Of a stretch of 64,000 bases of DNA, positions 34,758-42,125 are shown in pieces (position 1 is the first letter of the stretch; the number at the start of each line of letters is the position of its first letter). The position numbers and the translations under genes are program-made. The notes under the pieces are model-generated. The model worked only from the letters and a program-made list of their open reading frames with translations, searched no databases and had not been told where the DNA came from. Source of the DNA: Phycobacter sedimenti (GTDB lineage: Bacteria; Pseudomonadota; Alphaproteobacteria; Rhodobacterales; Rhodobacteraceae). Where the stretch lies: contig NZ_JBBVGR010000011.1 of the NCBI RefSeq assembly GCF_038148855.1, positions 62,001-126,000 of the forward strand, given 5' to 3'.

Positions 34758-35264
34758 CTATGCCCATTCCAGCGGCTGTTGCGTGTAGGAAATATAGAGA
34801 GGGTGCTTCGGGTGGCCGTGTTTGCTGAGGCCGAGATGAAACAAGGGCCGTCCGGTGGCCCGTAGGGCGGCTTCGATACGCGGGCCTTGCTCCCGGTGGG
34901 TACCATGAGTGCCCCAGGCGCAAATGATCTGATCCGCCCACTCCGCGCCGGACAGGATCGCCGCCTCATTCTCTGGCCCCTCGGGATCCTTGGCCGCGCG
35001 CATCACGCGCGGATCGGTGGCGCGGATGGCAAAGATATTGGTGGCGCGGAAACCGCCGAATCCCAGCGCCCGCGCCCGCCGCTCGCAGCGTTCGATGGTG
35101 GGGTCGTTCTGCACCTCGGTCGCGGTCGAGGGGTTCAGCATCACGAACATCACCTTTTTGCCGCCCGGATCCCAGACGCGGGTCAGGCTGTAGCGATAGG
35201 TCTTGCAATCGGAATAGACGGCAGTGGAGGGGGCATCGCCCTTGATGTGGCTGCGGGTGATCAT
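34758..35264 (-). CDS. DUF1643 domain-containing protein
   Basis: A 168-residue protein with the full DUF1643 pattern: YRYSLTRVWDPGGKKVMFVMLNPSTATEVQNDPTIERCERRARALGFGGFRATNIFAIRATDP, then IICAWGTHG and the LSKHGHPKHPLYI tail. The conserved NPSTA and CERRA motifs are intact. The fold may be nucleic acid related, but no function is established. The ATG at 35264 is chosen because homology starts there. It lies 44 bases downstream of truB on the same strand and is probably co-transcribed with it. Confidence 0.85.
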   Translation of the reverse strand: MITRSHIKGDAPSTAVYSDCKTYRYSLTRVWDPGGKKVMFVMLNPSTATEVQNDPTIERCERRARALGFGGFRATNIFAIRATDPRVMRAAKDPEGPENEAAILSGAEWADQIICAWGTHGTHREQGPRIEAALRATGRPLFHLGLSKHGHPKHPLYISYTQQPLEWA

Positions 35265-35308
35265 GGGGCAGGGATGCCACGCCGCCCCCAAAGGGGCAAG
35301 CGCAGGCG

Positions 35309-36217
35309 TCAGAGGTTGAATACACGGTTCGGGTGCAGCTCGCCCGCCTTGTAGATGCCCACGGCGACCGCTTTGCCCTCGAACGAGGCCCAGGCTTCAT
35401 CGCCGTATTCCACGTCTGAGGCCAGCACCATGCCGGGATTGCCGTTGCGCAGTTTGGCGGCGCCCTCGGGGGTGCATTTCAGCTCAGGCAGGTCGGCCAG
35501 ACCTTCCTCCAGCGGGCGCAGGTGGGTGTCCAGCTCGGGCGTGCGCTCCATCCGCAGGATCGCTTCCAGCGTGAGACCATCGGCGGCATCAAACGGCCCG
35601 GACCAGATCCGGCGCAGTTCTTTGACGTGGCCATGACAGCCAAGTGCCGCGCCCAGATCGCGCGCGATCGACCGCACATAGCCACCCTTGCCGCAGGTCA
35701 TCTCCAGCACCACGTGATCGGCGTCAAGGCGGTCCACCAGCACCAGTTCCTCGACCCACAAGGGCCGGGCGGCGATCTCGAAATCCTCGTCGCCGTCGCG
35801 GGCCAGCTTATAGGCGCGCTGCCCGTCGATTTTCACGGCCGAGAATTTCGGCGGCACCTGCATGATCTCACCGATGAACTGGCCAAGTGCTGCCTTGATC
35901 TCCTCGTCCGAGGGGCGCGCGTCACTGCTGGCGATCACTTCGCCCTCGGCGTCATCCGTATTGGTGGCCTGCCCCAGCCGCACGGTGAAAGTATAGGCCT
36001 TCAGCGCATCAGTGATATAGGGAACCGTCTTGGTCGCCTCGCCCAGGGCCACGGCCAGAACGCCCGTTGCCTCGGGATCGAGCGTACCCGCATGGCCGGC
36101 CTTCTTGGCCTCCAGCGCCCAGCGCACCTTGTTCACGACTGCGGTCGAGGTCAGCCCCGCGGGCTTGTCCACCACCAGCCAGCCGGAAATATCGCGCCCC
36201 TTGCGTTTGCGTACCAT
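35309..36217 (-). CDS. truB: tRNA pseudouridine(55) synthase
   Basis: A 302-residue TruB enzyme that makes pseudouridine at position 55 of the tRNA T-loop. The opening block is WLVVDKPAGLTSTAVVNKVRWAL, the catalytic motif AGHAGTLDPEATGVLAVALGEATK holds the nucleophilic Asp, and a later conserved stretch is CGKGGYVRSIARDLGAALG. The C-terminal extension (about residues 245-302) is a PUA-like/TruB-C segment. Its position in the rbfA-truB-rpsO-pnp cluster supports the call, though a DUF2233 gene separates it from rbfA. Confidence 0.96.
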   Translation of the reverse strand: MVRKRKGRDISGWLVVDKPAGLTSTAVVNKVRWALEAKKAGHAGTLDPEATGVLAVALGEATKTVPYITDALKAYTFTVRLGQATNTDDAEGEVIASSDARPSDEEIKAALGQFIGEIMQVPPKFSAVKIDGQRAYKLARDGDEDFEIAARPLWVEELVLVDRLDADHVVLEMTCGKGGYVRSIARDLGAALGCHGHVKELRRIWSGPFDAADGLTLEAILRMERTPELDTHLRPLEEGLADLPELKCTPEGAAKLRNGNPGMVLASDVEYGDEAWASFEGKAVAVGIYKAGELHPNRVFNL

Positions 36218-36301
36218 GCCTGTTCCCCATGATGTCTTGCTGAGGCGCGCGGGGTAGCGGATCGGATGGAAGCTGTCAATTGCCGCTCAGGGCGGGGGGT
36301 G

Positions 36302-37042
36302 CTATTCCACCACGCCCACCACGGGCCCCATGGCAAAACCCGCATCCGAACGCCCCAGCTGGGGCGCGTGCAGCCGTGAGATATTGCCGTCAAAGTACAG
36401 CGCATTGGGCAGCTTTAGGTGGTCCCGGAACAGGCTGCCGAACTGGTGGAAGGTCACCGCATTGCGCGAGATGACAAAGACCGCGCGCTGTCCGTCCGCC
36501 GAGGTGCCAACCCCGTTTCGCACATAGTAGGAGGTGGAGTCGGGCAGGAAGCGCGGGTGCAGCGCGCCGTCGATCACCAGCATCGGCCCCGATTGGGTGG
36601 CATCGCGGCAGGTCTTCCCCCGATGCCGGAAGGTCAGCGTCTCGATCACATCGGCGCGGCTGTCGTTGATGCAGAAGACACCGTTCGGAAGCAGGCCGAA
36701 ATTGCCGGGACCTGCATTTGGGATCAGTCGCATCTCCTGCTGGCCGTCTTCCACATAGAGGCCAACCGGAGAGCGGTCCGCGTGATACATCCCGGCATTG
36801 GTGGCAAAGGCGAGGCTTTTTCCATCCTGTGCCAGCGCTGCCTCGATGGGGGCGAAATGGCCATAGGGCTTTCCATCCGCATTGCGCAGGAACAGGCGCA
36901 ACTCTTCACGGCCCGCATCCACCTCGCAGATGGTGTAGCGGTTGCCGTCATAGCTGTCGTTGCGACATTCGACAGCGGCGGCGGCACTGACCCAGAGGCC
37001 CGCCAAAAGGGCAGCGCAGATGGACGCCGCCCGAAAGATCAC
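36302..37042 (-). CDS. Phosphodiester glycosidase family (DUF2233) exported protein
   Basis: A 246-residue protein with an N-terminal signal peptide (MIFRAASICAALLAGLWVSAAAAVEC). The mature part matches the NAGPA/DUF2233 fold: FATNAGMYHADRSPVGLYVEDGQ, GPGNFGLLPNGVFCI, ATQSGPMLVIDGALHPRF and VFVISRNAVTFHQFGSLFRDHLKLPNALYFDGNISRLHAP. The asparagine-rich and DGN motifs are those of the active-site region. Related proteins cleave phosphodiester-linked sugars; the bacterial substrate is unknown, perhaps envelope glycans. Its start overlaps the rbfA stop by four bases (ATGA), so it is tightly linked to a ribosome-assembly gene. Confidence 0.8.
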   Translation of the reverse strand: MIFRAASICAALLAGLWVSAAAAVECRNDSYDGNRYTICEVDAGREELRLFLRNADGKPYGHFAPIEAALAQDGKSLAFATNAGMYHADRSPVGLYVEDGQQEMRLIPNAGPGNFGLLPNGVFCINDSRADVIETLTFRHRGKTCRDATQSGPMLVIDGALHPRFLPDSTSYYVRNGVGTSADGQRAVFVISRNAVTFHQFGSLFRDHLKLPNALYFDGNISRLHAPQLGRSDAGFAMGPVVGVVE

Positions 37043-37434
37043 TCTTCGATATCGCGGCGCACCGCGTCCTGACTCAGCATCCGGCGGGTGTCATCCATCT
37101 GGTCGAAGGTCTGATCCAGCTGGAACCGCAGATCGGGTGTGAACTTCAACCCCAGCTTCTTGCCCACTGCGCGGCGCAGCTCGCTCTTGTTGCGGGCCAA
37201 GAGCTTCAGCACGTCCTCCTGCCCCTTGCCACCCAGCGGCAGCACATAGGCGGTGGCGATCTTCAGATCGGGTGAGGTGCGCACCTCACCGACCGTGATC
37301 GACATGCGGTTCAGCTCGGGGTCATGCACATCGCCCCGCGCCAGCACTTCGGACAGAGAGCGGCGGATCAGCTCGCCGACGCGCAGCTGACGTTGAGAGG
37401 GGCCGGGGCCATCGTGGAATTTGTTCTTTGCCAT
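37039..37434 (-). CDS. rbfA: Ribosome-binding factor A
   Basis: A 131-residue KH-fold protein that binds the 30S subunit and helps 16S rRNA 5'-end maturation, especially in cold. Typical segments are RQLRVGELIRRSLSEVLARGDVHDPEL, ITVGEVRTSPDLKIATAYVLPLGG and LRRAVGKKLGLKFTPDLRFQLDQTFDQMDDTRRML. It diverges from dapB with 106 bases between the starts and leads the leftward DUF2233-truB run. The role is known from the family and the assignment is secure. Confidence 0.95.
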   Translation of the reverse strand: MAKNKFHDGPGPSQRQLRVGELIRRSLSEVLARGDVHDPELNRMSITVGEVRTSPDLKIATAYVLPLGGKGQEDVLKLLARNKSELRRAVGKKLGLKFTPDLRFQLDQTFDQMDDTRRMLSQDAVRRDIEE

Positions 37435-37540
37435 GGGTTCGATCTATGCCGAAAGCAGCCCTTTGCCAAGACACGTCCAAAAGGGTAGGACAAAAGCCGC
37501 TATGGATTGAAGCGCCAGCTTGGGAAAAGGATCAGGCCAA

Positions 37541-38350
37541 ATGACTCATAAACCGGGTATCGTGATCACCGGAGCCTCTGGCCGGATGGGGCAGATGCTG
37601 ATCAAGACCGTGCTGGACAGCGACAAGGCCACGCTGGTCGGCGCGGTGGAGCGCAGCGGCCATGACTGGGTTGGCCGCGATGTGGGTGAGGCGATGGGCG
37701 GCACACAGCTTGGCGTCACTGTCACCGATGACGCGCTGGAGGCTTTTTCCAAGGCGCAGGCGGTCATTGATTTCACCGCCCCCGAGGCCACACTGGAATT
37801 TGCCGCGCTTGCCGCGCAGGCTCGCGCCGTGCATGTGATCGGCACCACCGGCATGACCGATGAACAGATCGCCCGGCTGGAGCCTGCCTCCCGCCACGCG
37901 GTGATCGTGCGCGCCGGAAACATGTCGCTGGGCGTGAACCTTCTGGTGCAGCTGACCAAAAAGGTCGCCGCCGCCCTGGACGAGGATTTCGACATCGAGG
38001 TGATCGAAGCGCACCACCACCACAAGGTCGATGCGCCTTCTGGCACCGCGCTGATGCTGGGCGAGGCAGCCGCCGAAGGGCGCGGGGTCAATCTGGCGGA
38101 TGTCTCGGACCGGGGCCGCGACGGGATCACCGGTGCGCGCAAACGCGGCGATATCGGCTTCACCGCCATTCGCGGCGGTGACATCGTGGGCGAACACGAC
38201 GTCTTGTTCGCCGGTGCAGGTGAACGGATCGTATTGCGCCACATGGCCACTGATCGCGCACTCTTTGCCCGCGGCGCGCTGAAAGCGGCGCTTTGGGGGC
38301 AGGACAAATCCCCGGGCGAATACGACATGATCGACGTTCTGGGGCTTTGA
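37541..38350 (+). CDS. dapB: 4-hydroxy-tetrahydrodipicolinate reductase
   Basis: A 269-residue enzyme of lysine and diaminopimelate synthesis that reduces hydroxy-tetrahydrodipicolinate with NAD(P)H. The N-terminal nucleotide motif is VITGASGRMGQMLIK and the family signature is EAHHHHKVDAPSGTALMLGE, with the catalytic His and Lys. The C-terminal block ERIVLRHMATDRALFARGAL is also typical. The ATG at 37541 is preferred to an upstream TTG at 37520, because AAAAGG lies just ahead and homologous sequence begins there. It diverges from rbfA, a common arrangement in alphaproteobacteria. Confidence 0.97.
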   Translation: MTHKPGIVITGASGRMGQMLIKTVLDSDKATLVGAVERSGHDWVGRDVGEAMGGTQLGVTVTDDALEAFSKAQAVIDFTAPEATLEFAALAAQARAVHVIGTTGMTDEQIARLEPASRHAVIVRAGNMSLGVNLLVQLTKKVAAALDEDFDIEVIEAHHHHKVDAPSGTALMLGEAAAEGRGVNLADVSDRGRDGITGARKRGDIGFTAIRGGDIVGEHDVLFAGAGERIVLRHMATDRALFARGALKAALWGQDKSPGEYDMIDVLGL

Positions 38351-38472
38351 CGCCGGTCTGAACCTGCGGCGTGGTCAGGCCATGAGGTAGCAACATCACA
38401 AGGCTGTCGCCGTTATTACACCTTCACAGTTTTTGAGAAATCAGATTGCGAACAAAAGGGCTGGAGAAAACT

Positions 38473-39060
38473 ATGGTTTTTTCATGGAAGTATTTGAACG
38501 CCTTCTGCACATCTTTGTGTGTGTATTGCGGCTTGTTTACAAGTGCCCTGCATGCAGAGGGGCAGGTTCGTGTGCGTTTGTTTTCGTCCCCGCCAAGTTT
38601 GATGGAATACCTGTTTCGCCTTGATGAGAACGAAGTCTTCTCCCGGGAGCCGGGGTGGGTCGCGACCGAGGATGTTGACTTGTTCGTTGTCTTTACGTCT
38701 GACTTCCAGGATCAGGATTTCGTACCAAAAATCCTAGTTCCCGCGATTCAAGTTTTGGCCAAGCAGTCGGAGGCGTTCATCAGAGGGAATCAGTTTGTTT
38801 CAGGAGTGATTTTGAAGGAGGCGTATGGGGATGAATGGCCTCTTTCTGGCAAAAGCGACTTTATGTTCTTTCAAGTTCAACAGATGAAGACGGAACTGGG
38901 CCGATCTACGGCGACTCCCGGATTTTCAAGTTCCGAAAGAAATAGGTTTGACGTGTGTATGATGGCCGGTCTGGTATTGAATAACTATGACCAACGTTTC
39001 TCCGTCCGGCGTGCTTCTATTACGGGAGCTTGCGCGGGACTAATTTTGGCCGATAGGTGA
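38473..39060 (+). CDS. Unrecognised exported protein
   Basis: A 195-residue protein I do not recognise. It begins with a hydrophobic signal (MVFSWKYLNAFCTSLCVYCG, then LFTSALHAEG), likely cleaved after SALHA, so it is probably periplasmic. The mature part has TEDVDLFVVFTSDFQDQDFVPKILVPAIQVL and ends FDVCMMAGLVLNNYDQRFSVRRASITGACAGLILADR, with two well-spaced cysteines that may form a disulfide. GGAG six bases ahead sets the ATG at 38473. Base and codon use are clearly more AT-rich than in dapB and the following genes, which points to horizontal gain. It sits alone, 122 bases after dapB. Confidence 0.65.
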   Translation: MVFSWKYLNAFCTSLCVYCGLFTSALHAEGQVRVRLFSSPPSLMEYLFRLDENEVFSREPGWVATEDVDLFVVFTSDFQDQDFVPKILVPAIQVLAKQSEAFIRGNQFVSGVILKEAYGDEWPLSGKSDFMFFQVQQMKTELGRSTATPGFSSSERNRFDVCMMAGLVLNNYDQRFSVRRASITGACAGLILADR

Positions 39061-39172
39061 TTTTTGATGTTTGAAGAGCAAGGAATGAGGGGAAAGGCCT
39101 TTTCAGGCGGTTCTGTGAACCTTAGCTGATCGTGAACCATCGATTCGAAGCCTGCCGAACCCGGTCAAGAAC

Positions 39173-39490
39173 CTAACTCAGCTCTTCAAACCCTTCGGTT
39201 GCCTCGGCGACTGAGGCTTCGAAGTGTTCGATCATCGGCATGACGATCGGCTCCACTTCCTTTTCCCAGACAGGGCCGTCATAGAAGGCGGCCTTGATCC
39301 GCTCGCGCTCTTCCATCGATGGGAAGGCGCGCAGCCAATGCACCACGTCGGGATCCTCAAGATCGCGCATCGGGCCAAAGACCAGCATACCAGCCGCGCG
39401 CAGGGTCGGGCGGTTCACGGTCTCGAAAAACCGGATGAAGTCTTCTCGCTTGCCGGGTTTCAGGCGGTAGCGGCGGATTTCAAAGATCAT
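39173..39490 (-). CDS. NIPSNAP family protein
   Basis: A 105-residue ferredoxin-like protein of the NIPSNAP family. The family opening IFEIRRYRLKPGKREDFIRFFE and the core VFGPMRDLEDPDVVHWLRAFPSMEERERIKAAFYDGPVWEKEVEP are clear. GGGAGAGG precedes the ATG. Bacterial NIPSNAPs are small, dimeric and mostly of unknown function, sometimes linked to catabolism of amines or vitamins. It lies 38 bases downstream of the next leftward gene's end-to-start boundary with the anchored hypothetical protein's stop at 39529, on the same strand. Confidence 0.85.
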   Translation of the reverse strand: MIFEIRRYRLKPGKREDFIRFFETVNRPTLRAAGMLVFGPMRDLEDPDVVHWLRAFPSMEERERIKAAFYDGPVWEKEVEPIVMPMIEHFEASVAEATEGFEELS

Positions 39491-39528
39491 GTCGCCTCTC
39501 CCATGTCAGGCTGGTTAGCGCGATTTTG

Positions 39529-40362
39529 CTAATCGCAGTTCGCCGTCATGTAACCCAGCATGCTCTGAGCCAGCCGTTTGGCACCCTCTTCCGAGGCCGC
39601 CGCAAACTGAAGCCTTGGCGGAAATGCGATGAGGCCCGTCAGCAGCGTGTCGGCCCTAGGGGTCTCTGAGAGATACAAAAGCGTCAGCGCGTAATTCGTG
39701 AATGCGGCGTCTGCCATCAGTTCTTGGGCAAGCGCGTGGAACTTTGGCGCATCCTCGTGGGGGGTCACCGGCGGGGGAGCTTCACCCTCCTGCGAAATCT
39801 TCACCATGCTGGACAGCCTGAAGGTCAACTGACTGTTTGGTTGCTCAAGCATCTTTTGCAGGGCCTGTCGTTGCTTGGCTTGGTCCGCATGCATTTCAAG
39901 AGGAGTGTGGGTGATCTGGCCGCCGGAATTGGGCAGCATGATCAAAGTCCCCTGTTCCTTGGGCGGCATGCTTTCACGCGCGCGCTGGACCAGCGCCTCG
40001 GCCTGCAAAAGCGTATCTTGCGAAATCGGTTTCGTCTCAAGGGTCAGCACTGCGCGATTGCCGGTGGTCGGGCGAATATTGGCGCGATCAGGCCGGAACA
40101 GGGACAGATCGGCCTCTACGCGGGACATTGAAAACTGGGCCGTTCCATCCCTGGCCTGGCTGGTGCCTTGGATCTGCGTTTTTGCGTCTAGGGAGAAATG
40201 GCACCCTGACAGGGCAACTTCTATCTCTTGGTCGTCTGGCAGCGTTTTGCGAATTTCCGCCAGAACGTCATCAGCTGAGGGAGAGCTGTCCCGGAGAAAA
40301 AAGTACCAGCCGCCCGCAGCAACAGCGCAGAGGAAAAGGCCGAGCAAGCCAATTGATTTCAT
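39529..40362 (-). CDS. Unrecognised membrane-anchored envelope protein
   Basis: A 277-residue protein with one N-terminal hydrophobic helix (MKSIGLLGLFLCAVAAGGWYFF) and a periplasmic remainder. No lipobox is present, so it is probably a signal anchor or uncleaved signal. The body contains Cys in VALSGCHFSLDAKTQIQG and a final Cys in YMTANCD, which could pair. A helical middle (QAEALVQRARESMPPKEQG, then ADQAKQRQALQKMLEQPN) follows beta-rich sequence. I cannot assign a family. The ATG at 40362 is taken because the hydrophobic helix starts there, although the frame is open upstream to 40479. Confidence 0.65.
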   Translation of the reverse strand: MKSIGLLGLFLCAVAAGGWYFFLRDSSPSADDVLAEIRKTLPDDQEIEVALSGCHFSLDAKTQIQGTSQARDGTAQFSMSRVEADLSLFRPDRANIRPTTGNRAVLTLETKPISQDTLLQAEALVQRARESMPPKEQGTLIMLPNSGGQITHTPLEMHADQAKQRQALQKMLEQPNSQLTFRLSSMVKISQEGEAPPPVTPHEDAPKFHALAQELMADAAFTNYALTLLYLSETPRADTLLTGLIAFPPRLQFAAASEEGAKRLAQSMLGYMTANCD

Positions 40363-40445
40363 GGAAAAGATCTTTCGGTTTGAACTGTTTTGCCCTGCGC
40401 GGCAGTTTGCCCGCCGGGTGGTGGCCACCATATGATAGGCGGGGC

Positions 40446-40646
40446 TCAGAAATCGATGGCGATGCCTTTTTTCTCCCAATCGCCATAACGCGCCGGGTCG
40501 GGGCCGTCGCGCCCGCCCAATTCCTTGGGCAGCGGGGCCTTTTCGGCGGCGGCCTTGCGGCGTTCCTCTGCCTCAGCCAGGGCGCGCTGGGCGGCGGGGG
40601 GCAGGTCTTTTGGCGCGGGGGCCTTCGGTGTGGTCTCGTCGCTCAT
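40446..40646 (-). CDS. DUF1674 protein (succinate dehydrogenase assembly factor 4-like)
   Basis: A 66-residue protein whose C-terminus carries the DUF1674/SdhAF4 signature (KELGGRDGPDPARYGDW, ending KKGIAIDF). In eukaryotes SDHAF4 binds flavinylated succinate dehydrogenase subunit A and aids its assembly; alphaproteobacterial proteins are the likely ancestors. The N-terminal half is a proline-alanine-rich, charged and probably disordered segment. The ATG at 40646 is chosen because a longer frame upstream overlaps rsmB and lacks homologous sequence. It diverges from rsmB with 100 bases between the starts. Confidence 0.85.
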   Translation of the reverse strand: MSDETTPKAPAPKDLPPAAQRALAEAEERRKAAAEKAPLPKELGGRDGPDPARYGDWEKKGIAIDF

Positions 40647-40746
40647 CGCGGGTTCCTTTATGCTTTGGCCATGATATACGCCCCTGTCCGGCGGGAACAA
40701 GTCAGCGCCGGTGATCCCCAAGCCGCCAGAGAAAGCCAGAACCCCG

Positions 40747-42021
40747 ATGTCCGACAAAACCCCCGATGCGCTCCAGGCCCGTAAGACTGCGATCTATCTT
40801 CTGGATCAGGTACTGGGCGAAGGGCGGCTGCTGGCCGAATGTTATGCCGCCGGGACGCTCGAAAGGCTGGCCCCCGAAGAGCGCGCCCGTGCCCAGCGGC
40901 TGGCGGTCGAGACCCTGCGATCCTTGGAACGGGCCGACCGGATCCTGCAAAAGCATCTGAAGAAAACGCCCCCGCTGACGGTGATGAGTGCGCTGCGCCT
41001 TGGCGCGGTCGAACTGTGTTCGGGCGGCGCGGCCCATGGGGTGGTCAATGCCATGGTGACGATCATTTCGAAACACCGCCGCCACGGGCAGCTCAAGGGT
41101 ATGGTCAATGCCGTGCTGCGCAAGGTGGCCGAAAAGGGACCGGAGGAATGGGCAAAGCTGCGCATTCCCCGCTTGCCCAACTGGCTGCGCAAACCGCTGG
41201 TGCAGGCCTGGGGCGCCGAGGCGATGCTGGGGATCGAGGCTGCCCATTTCGCGGGCGCGCCGCTGGATATCACCGGCAAACCCGGTGCGGATCTGTCGGC
41301 GCTGGGCGGCGCTGTGCTCCCCACTGGATCGGTGCGCCTGACGGAGGCCGGTCAGGTTTCTGCGCTGCCGGGCTATGCCTCCGGGGACTGGTGGGTGCAG
41401 GATGCAGCGGCGGCCCTGCCCGCAAAGATGATCAACGCTCAAAAGGGCGAGCGGGTGCTGGATCTTTGCGCCGCGCCCGGTGGCAAGACCATGCAGATGG
41501 CCGCCGCAGGCGCGCAGGTGACGGCGGTGGATGCCTCGGCGGCGCGGATGGAACGGCTGCAAGAAAATTTGTCGCGCACAGGCCTCAGCGCCGATCTGAT
41601 CGTAGGCGATGCGTTGGAGCAGGCCGGGCAGTTCGATGCGGTGCTGCTGGATGCGCCCTGTTCGGCGACCGGCACCATTCGTCGCCATCCCGATCTGCCT
41701 CATGCCAAGGACGGTAGCGAATTCGGCGCTCTGATCGAATTGCAGGCGCAGATGCTGGCTCATGCCTGGACCCTGGTCAAACCCGGCGGGCGCATGGTCT
41801 TTTGCACATGCTCCCTGTTGCCGGACGAGGGCGAATGCCAAATCGAAGAGGCGCTTGATATGTTCCCGGAGATGACAGCGGATCGTGCCTGTTTCGAAGG
41901 TCTTGGCGTTGATCCGGCCTGGATCACCGAAGAAGGCGGTCTGCGCCTGCGACCGGACTATTGGGCGGAGCGCGGCGGGATGGACGGCTTTTACATGGCC
42001 CTTTTGCGCAAAGCAGGCTGA
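40747..42021 (+). CDS. rsmB: 16S rRNA (cytosine(967)-C5)-methyltransferase
   Basis: A 424-residue RsmB/Fmu-type enzyme. The N-terminal NusB-like RNA-binding domain (about 10-140) includes RKTAIYLLDQVLGEGRLLAE and SALRLGAVELCSGGAAHGVVNAMV. The Rossmann methyltransferase domain holds the SAM motif VLDLCAAPGGKTMQMAAAG, the motif IV catalytic DAPCSATGTIRRHPDL, and the motif VI cysteine in VFCTCSLLPDEGECQ. It makes m5C967 in 16S rRNA from S-adenosylmethionine. It is followed 104 bases later by the heparinase-like gene and then purH, an order I recall as common in this bacterial group. Confidence 0.94.
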   Translation: MSDKTPDALQARKTAIYLLDQVLGEGRLLAECYAAGTLERLAPEERARAQRLAVETLRSLERADRILQKHLKKTPPLTVMSALRLGAVELCSGGAAHGVVNAMVTIISKHRRHGQLKGMVNAVLRKVAEKGPEEWAKLRIPRLPNWLRKPLVQAWGAEAMLGIEAAHFAGAPLDITGKPGADLSALGGAVLPTGSVRLTEAGQVSALPGYASGDWWVQDAAAALPAKMINAQKGERVLDLCAAPGGKTMQMAAAGAQVTAVDASAARMERLQENLSRTGLSADLIVGDALEQAGQFDAVLLDAPCSATGTIRRHPDLPHAKDGSEFGALIELQAQMLAHAWTLVKPGGRMVFCTCSLLPDEGECQIEEALDMFPEMTADRACFEGLGVDPAWITEEGGLRLRPDYWAERGGMDGFYMALLRKAG

Positions 42022-42125
42022 TCAATTCTCGCCCAAGGGGTGCGGCACGGTTATTCTTCGGTGACTCGGATGTTTGACCGGGCTATGCTTCGACCAAAAC
42101 GCCAGCGGCGTGAGGCGGAAAGAGC

